From NCBI GenBank assembly GCA_017404585.1, contig JAFRCB010000236.1, positions 1-12,096 of the forward strand: DNA of 12,096 nucleotides. The letters are read 5' to 3'. Position 1 is the stretch's first letter; each line of letters opens with the position of its first letter. Below the pieces are notes generated by a model. It worked only from the letters and a program-made list of their open reading frames with translations, was not told the origin of the DNA and did not search any database. Source of the stretch: Lachnospiraceae bacterium (lineage in GTDB: Bacteria; Bacillota; Clostridia; Lachnospirales; Lachnospiraceae). Position numbers and translations under genes: made by a program. Of the stretch, positions 1-6,093 are shown in pieces.

Positions 1-694
1 GACGACGACCGTAATGGTGCATCATAGTGCACGTGTCAATAAAGTCATATCTCTTCTCCGACAGAGCCCTCCTGTGGGCCGAGATCACATCTCTGAGGTA
101 AAAGCTCTGCGGTGCTTTAGCCACGCGCGAATGACTTCTCTCCGGCACAGAACGAACATCCCCGTTATCATAGATCTCGACTATTGTCTCCTTGACAATA
201 CCGGCTGTAATGCAGCTTCCGTTTTCACGGACACACTGTATATTCTGTGATAAAAGGTCCGGTCCGATCAGCGGCCGCACGCCGTCATGGATGAGAACAA
301 TATTCTCGTCCGTCGCCTGAATGCGGCATCCCTCTATACCGGCGTTAGCCTCTATATCCGGTGTCTCCATGAGAACCGGTCCCGATGTTCCCTTCTCAAG
401 CACAAGTTCCTCAGCTGCATAGAGTCCGTTGAAAATCGAGAGCTGGCCGCTTGCACCTCCGGGTATTATTTTTCTGACTTTCTCTATGCGGTACTTGTAC
501 AAAAGGTCCTGCAGATGGCCGATCCAGTCACGCACACACACAACGCAGATCGCATCGATGTCCGGGCAGGCTTCAAAATGCTCCAGTGTATGGATCATAA
601 TAGGCTTATTATAAATCTCAAGAAATTGTTTCGGTATGTCTTTAGAGTGCATTCTTGACCCGACACCGCCGGCGAATATAACGCCAATATTCAT
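1..694 (-). CDS. IspD/TarI-family cytidylyltransferase (3' end off window)
   Basis: This enzyme family transfers CMP from CTP to a polyol phosphate, giving CDP-ribitol (TarI) or CDP-methylerythritol (IspD). The 231 visible residues begin with the nucleotide-binding signature FAGGVGSRM (7-15) and PKQFLEI (21-27). PGGASGQLSIFNGL (78-91), LIHDGVRPLI (134-143) and the C-terminal APQSF (194-198) plus FIDTCTMM (218-225) follow. The reading frame is open at the left edge, and family length suggests only a few residues are missing. ATG at 694 has GGAGG five bases upstream, and that site overlaps the stop of the preceding lipoprotein gene, so translation is probably coupled. The segment between GLYAAEE and the HDGVRP motif is longer than usual (about residues 97-130). 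Polysaccharide-type neighbours and the PKQFLEI/IDTCTMM style favour a TarI-like role over isoprenoid synthesis, but this is inference and substrate cannot be read from sequence. Confidence 0.88.
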   Translation of the reverse strand, partial: MNIGVIFAGGVGSRMHSKDIPKQFLEIYNKPIMIHTLEHFEACPDIDAICVVCVRDWIGHLQDLLYKYRIEKVRKIIPGGASGQLSIFNGLYAAEELVLEKGTSGPVLMETPDIEANAGIEGCRIQATDENIVLIHDGVRPLIGPDLLSQNIQCVRENGSCITAGIVKETIVEIYDNGDVRSVPERSHSRVAKAPQSFYLRDVISAHRRALSEKRYDFIDTCTMMHHYGRR

Positions 695-699
695 AAGTA

Positions 700-704
700 C
701 CTCC
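700..704 (-). promoter_or_regulatory. Shine-Dalgarno site overlapping the upstream stop codon
   Basis: GGAGG sits five bases before the cytidylyltransferase ATG at 694, and its first G is the last base of the lipoprotein stop codon TAG (706-704). The ribosome finishing the lipoprotein therefore covers the next initiation site, which implies translational coupling of the two genes. Confidence 0.75.
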
Positions 705-3235
705 TACTTTTCAAATCGCCACAGTGTAGACGTGTTGTCATATTCATCTGAGGCCGTGACCGCGTAAGCGGGGGCCTTTGTGTACGGATTTCTCAGTCCG
801 TAAGCGACATCTTTATCGCTCCACTCGTCAAGAGCTGTCTGTATCGGCTGAACAGAGTCTATCCTTGACTGGGAACCCATATCATACTTAGTACACATAC
901 CGGTGGCCGGATCATAGGTCACGACAACAAACGTATGAACGGGTTTTCCGGAACTGTCGTTAACGATCATGACATCACCCGGCTGCGTAGTGCTCAGATC
1001 CGTAAATGTGACAAAGCCTTTGCGCGCGAGATAGCCTCCGAGGGAATCCACGCCGTATCCTCCTGCCGGCTGATCTGTCAATCCAAGATCATACACTGCC
1101 CTGCACGTCAATCGGTCACAGGAAATAATACCATCCTCACACGGAACTGTCGATGTCGAATTTCCGTACTTGAAGTGATTGTTATGAGCGTACGAGTATA
1201 CATTTGCAACCGCCTGCAGAAACTCATCGGCAGTGAAGTTCAGTGCTCTGTCGATTGAATCGACCGGCGCTGTGAGGGACATTCCCTCTTTATTTACAAG
1301 CCTTGCGGTAAACTCAGATGTTCCTACAGAGGCGCCGGGCGTGCCGTCATCGGCAGTATTGTCCGGGAAAGCATCTTCTGAAACACCTGCCATCTCAGCT
1401 GTGAAGGGCGTCCCGTCTCTGCTTACGAATCTCCAGAGCTGTGCGTCCGTCCCCGACCAGACGGCTTCGGAAAGATTGCCTCCGCGATCGGAAGTAAGCA
1501 CCTTATCATCCGACCCGATCGTTACTCTGTACCATCCGTCGCCGGAATATGTAAGAGACATCACATTGAACAGCCCTTCGTTCTGAATGAACAGTCCGGT
1601 CTTTCCGTTCTGAGTTCCGTAAGCGATACTGTACTCGGTATTGGCATTTAATGCGGCAGAATAGTATCCCTCCGCAAACGAATCTACGGGCTCCGTCTCC
1701 ACCAGATAAAAATGCATATCCCGTGTCTCTTTCGGAACAGATTCGGTGCCGCACTTTACGGTTGTGACCGGCGCATCCTCAACGTCATCTTTCGTGTTCT
1801 CTCCGGCTGTCAGCACCTGTCCGGTCTGGGCATTTTCGAACGTGAACGAGCCGTTCTTGTTCTTCCGGACATTCCAATTCTGTCCCGGGCTGCCGTTGTA
1901 TTCTCCCAGTCTGACAGATCCGGCTATATCTTCACGACAAAATCCGGATCGACTGCTTATGATCTGATATGTTCCGTCTTCGTTCTCAAAGAAGCGGAAC
2001 TTCTCCTTTTCCTCTTCCGACGCGTAGGATGTATCGAACACCGTCCCCTCCGTGATTCCGCCTTCCTTGACCGCAAGACGGTCTGTCCCGTGGGAAGCAG
2101 GTGCAAATGAATAGGTCTTCGTCTGATTGATTTCCGTTTCGACCCCGCCGATTTCGAACTTACTGTGGAAGCTGCCACGATAAATACCGGTGCCGGTTAT
2201 TTCAATATCAGCCTTTCCGGGGTCGATATTATTCTTCACAGAAATCGTATAATCAGTTCCCTCAGTCAACAGTTTGCTGTCAAACATCACCTGAACTCCC
2301 GGCAGAATCGGACTTCCGGTATACGCAAATGTCGGCTCTTCATTTCCATCCGTTCCGTCAAAATGCGCACTCTCAGACTCAAGAACAGTAACAATACCTG
2401 CGCGGGCAATATCTATCGGAATAATTTCAAAATTGCTGACGCTGGAGCCGACATATTCTCCAACTCCGCTGACTCGAACTTTAGCCGTTCCTATATCCCT
2501 GTTGTCCTCATAGACAACAGCGTAGTCCGTATTCTCGCGAAGGGTCTTACCGGCTTTGACGACCGTCACGCCGGGTGTGATCGGCTCCCCTGTGTATTCC
2601 GCTTCTTCATATTCGAGCGTCACGTCTTTCTCGTTTACACCGACCTTAGTCTTCGTGAATATCCATGGCCAGGCAAGATCAGCGCCGTTCCCGAAGCTGT
2701 CGACGGTTATCTGCTCAAAAAGAGAGGTCGTCAGCAGATAAGGGGCCAGCATGATATCTCCGCCGGACGTCTCTGATATTTTCCAAAGCTCAACATCGAC
2801 CGCATCCGACTCTCCCCCTGAAAAGCCGTCCAAAGTTCCGGAGCCGGCAGATGAAAGTCCGGTCCTGATCTTAACATTGGCATTCGTGTTCGCATTCTGG
2901 ATCGTATATATGCCGTCCGCTCGCTTTATGACCAGGAACTGCTGGCCTGCCGACCCATCAGAAGGGGCGAGCGGCATCGCATATCCCATCCGATATGTGC
3001 CGGCTTCCGTGTCCAAAGCCATGGCTGCTCCCTCTGGATTAACATAAGAAGGGATCTCGATCATATAGAAGCCGTCACTAATTGCGGCAGCGCTCACCTT
3101 CTCGGAGAACTCTGCCGATGTCGTCTGATCCGCATATGTATTGTCACCGCATCCTGTAAAAAGAACAGCTGTTATAGTCACGGCTGCGCAAAGACAGGGT
3201 GCGATCTGACTTACTCGCTTCATATATCGCTTCAT
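704..3235 (-). CDS. Lipoprotein with ricin-like, Ig-like and NlpC/P60-type domains
   Basis: This is a secreted, lipid-anchored protein of about 843 residues (846 if the GTG at 3244 is used; numbering here is from that GTG). A basic start and hydrophobic stretch end in LFTGC, placing the lipid-modified Cys at 32. Residues 56-200 contain a ricin-type module (GQQF near 100, then DGIYTIQN). Two Ig-like repeats follow at about 207-275 and 305-366, both with YTG..I.PGV and TDY signatures. Two further ricin-like modules lie near 377-515 (GQNW at 454) and 524-615 (AQLW at 601). Residues 663-820 resemble an NlpC/P60 or CHAP cysteine hydrolase: ISCDRL gives candidate nucleophile Cys709, followed by PGDVMIV and candidate His770. 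It probably binds glycan and cuts peptidoglycan or amide-linked substrate outside the cell. The ATG at 3235 has a weak GGTG upstream, whereas the GTG has none that is better. Substrate and activity are unproven. Confidence 0.85.
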   Translation of the reverse strand: MKRYMKRVSQIAPCLCAAVTITAVLFTGCGDNTYADQTTSAEFSEKVSAAAISDGFYMIEIPSYVNPEGAAMALDTEAGTYRMGYAMPLAPSDGSAGQQFLVIKRADGIYTIQNANTNANVKIRTGLSSAGSGTLDGFSGGESDAVDVELWKISETSGGDIMLAPYLLTTSLFEQITVDSFGNGADLAWPWIFTKTKVGVNEKDVTLEYEEAEYTGEPITPGVTVVKAGKTLRENTDYAVVYEDNRDIGTAKVRVSGVGEYVGSSVSNFEIIPIDIARAGIVTVLESESAHFDGTDGNEEPTFAYTGSPILPGVQVMFDSKLLTEGTDYTISVKNNIDPGKADIEITGTGIYRGSFHSKFEIGGVETEINQTKTYSFAPASHGTDRLAVKEGGITEGTVFDTSYASEEEKEKFRFFENEDGTYQIISSRSGFCREDIAGSVRLGEYNGSPGQNWNVRKNKNGSFTFENAQTGQVLTAGENTKDDVEDAPVTTVKCGTESVPKETRDMHFYLVETEPVDSFAEGYYSAALNANTEYSIAYGTQNGKTGLFIQNEGLFNVMSLTYSGDGWYRVTIGSDDKVLTSDRGGNLSEAVWSGTDAQLWRFVSRDGTPFTAEMAGVSEDAFPDNTADDGTPGASVGTSEFTARLVNKEGMSLTAPVDSIDRALNFTADEFLQAVANVYSYAHNNHFKYGNSTSTVPCEDGIISCDRLTCRAVYDLGLTDQPAGGYGVDSLGGYLARKGFVTFTDLSTTQPGDVMIVNDSSGKPVHTFVVVTYDPATGMCTKYDMGSQSRIDSVQPIQTALDEWSDKDVAYGLRNPYTKAPAYAVTASDEYDNTSTLWRFEK

Positions 3236-3260
3236 ATAGTACACCAGGTCCCGTTTTTAG

Positions 3261-4076
3261 TCACTCTGTTTTTATACCTTTAAAATTGTACATATATAAT
3301 TCATCCCAGTCCTTCTCACCTTTGGCACATTTTTCAAAATCCGTGCACAGAAGGACTGCCTTATCGATCGCGCTCTTATAAAAACCGGCGATCACTCTGT
3401 TCGTCTCTGCACATTGCGGTGCCGGATGCTCACTCATCACATGATGCCAGGTGTTCTCATTGAGCCTGAATATTGTGATAAGGAGCCGCACAATATTCCT
3501 TTTTAATTTTCCCGGGCATAAAAAAATCTCATTTACTATGACCGTAGAGACCAGAGCAGCATGAAGATCCGGGTAATTTGTATCAGGGTAAAACTGAAGT
3601 ATGACTGCTGTGTTCCTCGGAGACGGAATAAAGCCGTCGGTAAGCCGTGTGCTGAGCGGGTCTTTTCCATCGTGAACAAGCAGCCTTCTGTCAAACTCCA
3701 TTTCGATCTGAGCATGAACATGCTCCGGTTTTTTGGCTTCCTCTATAATATAAGCATGAGCCTCCCGGTCAAGCGCAAAGTGGCAGATCATACCATAGAT
3801 ATAAGACATCTCGGGTGCTGAAAATCCTGACCGTTCCGCCACCCTCGAAGCAGGAACCATAAAGTGAAGTCCCGAAGCCGCATGATTGTCAAAGCCGTTC
3901 TTCCTGATCCTCTGTCGAACACCGAAGAACGGCGATATGACCAGGTAAAAAGGATCCGGACCCTGCAGACCAATCGTAAACAGTTCGGGCTCACTCATTA
4001 TGATTTGTTTTATATGATCCGGCAGTTTTTCCAGAACTTCTCTGCCAAATCTTAAATGTGCATACGTCGCGGGCAT
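3261..4076 (-). CDS. Zinc-dependent phospholipase C-like protein
   Basis: The 271-residue product matches the zinc-dependent phospholipase C family (Zn_dep_PLPC). It opens with MPATYAHLRFG, followed by IGLQGPDPFY (35-44), ICHFALDREAHAYI (97-110) and HAQIEMEFDR (121-130). Candidate metal ligands are His7, Asp41, His99, Asp103, His107, His121 and Glu125. There is no signal peptide or membrane segment, so it should be cytoplasmic, unlike the secreted toxins that define the family; a phospholipase role is therefore uncertain. Intracellular members are common in Clostridia and their substrates are mostly unknown. ATG at 4076 has AGGAGG at 4082-4087. The gene starts 14 bases after the CpsB-like gene and ends 25 bases before the lipoprotein ATG, so it sits mid-operon. 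A link to envelope phospholipid or teichoic-acid-like polymer metabolism is inferred only from context. Confidence 0.82.
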   Translation of the reverse strand: MPATYAHLRFGREVLEKLPDHIKQIIMSEPELFTIGLQGPDPFYLVISPFFGVRQRIRKNGFDNHAASGLHFMVPASRVAERSGFSAPEMSYIYGMICHFALDREAHAYIIEEAKKPEHVHAQIEMEFDRRLLVHDGKDPLSTRLTDGFIPSPRNTAVILQFYPDTNYPDLHAALVSTVIVNEIFLCPGKLKRNIVRLLITIFRLNENTWHHVMSEHPAPQCAETNRVIAGFYKSAIDKAVLLCTDFEKCAKGEKDWDELYMYNFKGIKTE

Positions 4077-4090
4077 AGGTGCCTCCTAAT

Positions 4091-4813
4091 TTACAGTTGA
4101 TCCGCCGTAAACAGCTGCGGATTGTGAACAAAAATTTTTCTGGCAGTGTATGACCCGTATTTTTTCTCCACAAAATCCGCGCACTCTCCGATGTGCGTAC
4201 TTCGGTCACTCGTATTGTGGGCGTCAGAGCCGATAAAACTCACCAGCCCCCTTTTCAGCATCTTCCTGCAGAACATCTTCATACCGAAGCCGTCAAGTCC
4301 CAGGACAGAATTGGCATTTAGCTGGAGCATTGCCCCCATATCGCAGAGTTCTTCGGCAAAGTCAATGTGTCTGTACACCGGGCTGTAGCGCTCGCAGTGG
4401 GCGATCACAGGAGTAAAACCGCTGGAGATCAGAGTATATGCGCGATTTCTTATATAGCCTGTGTCGTGAGAGGAAGAAAACTCAAGCAGAACATAGCGCG
4501 TCCCGCACATGCGAAAGCGCGGTTCGGCTCTCAGCATATCCATCATATCATGATTTGAATGGAATTCGCATCCGAGGTAGAACTTGATTTCAGGAAACTC
4601 TTCACGTGCCTTTTCGACCAGAACTCTGTAGTTCTTTTCAACGACATCCCTGGAAGTCTCAAACATATTCATTCGGAAATGAGGTGTGAGTATTATGTTT
4701 TCCACGCCCTGCGCCCGCTCATTTTTGAGGATCTCCATGGAATCATGCAGCGTCTTCGCTCCGTCATCGACCCCCGGGATAATGTGGCAGTGCATATCGT
4801 ATAAACCGTTCAT
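4091..4813 (-). CDS. cpsB: CpsB/CapC-type manganese-dependent tyrosine phosphatase (PHP family)
   Basis: The 240-residue protein has the whole PHP-type phosphatase set. MHCHIIPGVDDGA gives His8, His10 and Asp16. TPHF gives His45, GCEFH gives Glu83, LLEF gives Glu111, IAHCERY gives His139 and IGSDAHN gives Asp197 and His199. These are the ligand positions known for the trinuclear metal centre of the pneumococcal capsule phosphatase CpsB. The family dephosphorylates the tyrosine-rich tail of a CpsD-type kinase and so tunes capsule or exopolysaccharide export in the cytoplasm. No kinase or Wzz-type partner lies in the window. Start ATG 4813 has AAGGGGA at 4821-4827, seven bases upstream. The gene begins 37 bases downstream of an intrinsic terminator and heads a tight group with the phospholipase-like, lipoprotein and cytidylyltransferase genes. 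Full length, no missing motif. Confidence 0.92.
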   Translation of the reverse strand: MNGLYDMHCHIIPGVDDGAKTLHDSMEILKNERAQGVENIILTPHFRMNMFETSRDVVEKNYRVLVEKAREEFPEIKFYLGCEFHSNHDMMDMLRAEPRFRMCGTRYVLLEFSSSHDTGYIRNRAYTLISSGFTPVIAHCERYSPVYRHIDFAEELCDMGAMLQLNANSVLGLDGFGMKMFCRKMLKRGLVSFIGSDAHNTSDRSTHIGECADFVEKKYGSYTARKIFVHNPQLFTADQL

Positions 4814-4849
4814 ATTGTCTTCCCCTTATGCCTTACTTCTCATTCAGCA

Positions 4850-4890
4850 GAAGAAAAACAGAGATGAGGGTCATACCGTCTCATCTCTGT
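4850..4890 (-). terminator. Intrinsic terminator after rfbA
   Basis: Read on the minus strand, ACAGAGATGAG (4890-4880) pairs perfectly with CTCATCTCTGT (4868-4858). The stem is 11 bp with an 11-base loop, followed directly by TTTTTCTT (4857-4850). It begins 14 bases after the rfbA stop codon, the position expected for a Rho-independent terminator. Only 36 bases separate its U-tract from the cpsB start, with no convincing promoter between them, so some read-through or a promoter inside rfbA is needed to express the downstream genes. Confidence 0.88.
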
Positions 4891-4904
4891 GAGCTGTCTA
4901 AGTG

Positions 4905-5801
4905 TTAATGGAGTACATCCAGATACTTTCCGTCGAGAACATCTTTCAGGTACTGACCGTACTGATTCTTTTTCAGGATCTCATATACCTGCATGACCTG
5001 CTCACCGCTGATCCAGCCGTTAAGATAGGCGATCTCCTCAAGGCAAGCGATCTTTCTGTGCTGGTGCTGCTCCACAGTTTTTACAAAGTTCGTCGCATCG
5101 ACCAGACTCTCGTGAGTACCTGTGTCGAGCCAGGTAAAGCCCTGGCCGAGAAGTTCAACATTCAGATGACCTTCTTCGAGATAGATCCTGTTGAGGTCAG
5201 TGATCTCAAGCTCTCCCCTTGCTGAAGGTTTCAGATTGGCCGCATAGTCAACGACTTTATTGTCATAGAAATAGAGACCTGTCACACAGTAGTTGCTCTT
5301 CGGATGCTCGGGTTTTTCTTCGATCGAGATAGCTGTCCCGTTGCTGTCGAACTCGACAATACCGAAGCGCTCCGGATCGTCCACATAATAGCCGAAGACA
5401 GTGGCACCCTTGCCGCTCTCGGCATTGCCGACAGCTGCCTTGAGTCTCTTTTTCAATCCATGTCCGGCAAATATATTATCGCCGAGGACCATAGCGACAG
5501 AATCATCGCCGATAAAATCCGCGCCAATGATGAAAGCCTGCGCAAGTCCGTCCGGTGAAGGTTGAACAGCATAGCTGAGGTTAATGCCGAACTGGGTACC
5601 ATCCTTGAGAAGTTCCTTGAACCTCGGGGTGTCCTGAGGTGTTGATATAATAAGAATATCGCGGATGCCTGCATTCATGAGGACCGACAGCGGGTAATAG
5701 ATCATCGGCTTATCATAAATCGGCAGAAGCTGTTTTGACGTCACCATAGTGAGCGGATAAAGTCTGGTGCCGGATCCTCCGGCGAGAATAATACCTTTCA
5801 T
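4905..5801 (-). CDS. rfbA: Glucose-1-phosphate thymidylyltransferase
   Basis: This 298-residue protein makes dTDP-glucose from dTTP and glucose-1-phosphate, the first step towards dTDP-rhamnose and other dTDP-deoxysugars. The N-terminus [18 protein letters not shown] is the sugar-nucleotidyltransferase signature, followed by [63 protein letters not shown] and [10 protein letters not shown] follow in the order and spacing of RmlA/RfbA. Length is normal. ATG at 5801 is chosen because GGAGG lies at 5806-5810 and the protein then begins at the conserved MKGIILAGG; an in-frame ATG six codons upstream (5819) would lack this fit. A strong promoter lies just upstream and an intrinsic terminator just downstream, so it can be a one-gene transcript. 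The rfbB, rfbC and rfbD partners are not in the window and must be elsewhere, or dTDP-glucose is used another way. Confidence 0.96.
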   Translation of the reverse strand: MKGIILAGGSGTRLYPLTMVTSKQLLPIYDKPMIYYPLSVLMNAGIRDILIISTPQDTPRFKELLKDGTQFGINLSYAVQPSPDGLAQAFIIGADFIGDDSVAMVLGDNIFAGHGLKKRLKAAVGNAESGKGATVFGYYVDDPERFGIVEFDSNGTAISIEEKPEHPKSNYCVTGLYFYDNKVVDYAANLKPSARGELEITDLNRIYLEEGHLNVELLGQGFTWLDTGTHESLVDATNFVKTVEQHQHRKIACLEEIAYLNGWISGEQVMQVYEILKKNQYGQYLKDVLDGKYLDVLH

Positions 5802-5832
5802 GATTCCTCCTTGATGCACGAATACTTAATGC

Positions 5833-5861
5833 ATTATAACACCATAAATGTCACATGGCAA
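5833..5861 (-). promoter_or_regulatory. Sigma-A promoter of rfbA
   Basis: On the minus strand, TTGCCA (5861-5856) is separated by exactly 17 bases from a perfect TATAAT (5838-5833). A TG one base before the -10 adds an extended -10 element. Transcription should start near 5826, giving a short leader of about 25 bases that ends in GGAGG and the rfbA ATG. That leader leaves no room for a riboswitch or attenuator of its own. Confidence 0.82.
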
Positions 5862-5897
5862 GAATGCGGTGTCAACGTCAGTTCTGCGCTCAGCCCG

Positions 5898-6088
5898 AGT
5901 TGCGACAGGCTGCACGTAATTTCATATGCCGGCGCAATCACCATCTTCATCGAAAATCGCAGGTCCTTCCCTGCGAGCTAACAAACTGCTTCGCATTTTT
6001 CGATCTCTCGGTCGGACCCGCAATGTTTTTCTCTCGAAGATGGATGCTCTGCGCCGAAAACGAACAGCAAGAGCAGCCTGTCGGAACT
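5898..6088 (-). ncRNA. Structured non-coding element with nested long-range helices (RNA candidate)
   Basis: This 191-base stretch lies between the helicase stop and the rfbA promoter and contains complementary segments nested in order. H1 is 5898-5913 with 6073-6088 (15 of 16 pairs). H2 is 5930-5936 with 6050-6056 (7 of 7). H3 is 5941-5948 with 6036-6043 (8 of 8). H4 is 5949-5956 with 5997-6004 (8 of 8). H5 is 5957-5963 with 5970-5976 (7 of 7, loop GAAGGA on the minus strand). The run 5941-5963 is completely paired, to three different partners, with no unpaired base between helices, which is typical of a folded RNA. Minus strand is preferred because its loops are purine-rich and all genes run that way; this is weak evidence. 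Size, shape and lineage would suit a large Firmicutes RNA such as the raiA motif, but that name is a guess. No dedicated terminator or clear promoter is visible. Confidence 0.62.
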
Positions 6089-6093
6089 GTAAT

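Noticed and set aside
1..694. Cytidylyltransferase as a truncated pseudogene
   Set aside because: The frame is intact to the window edge and all visible motifs are present; the truncation is only the window boundary.
2165..2776. Plus-strand open frame of 203 codons
   Set aside because: It is antisense to the Ig-like and ricin-like part of the lipoprotein, which has clear domain signatures. It has no ribosome site and no family resemblance.
5870..5875. TTGACA on the minus strand as the -35 of the rfbA promoter
   Set aside because: It is a perfect hexamer but lies 31 bases from TATAAT. TTGCCA at 5856-5861 has the right 17-base spacing.
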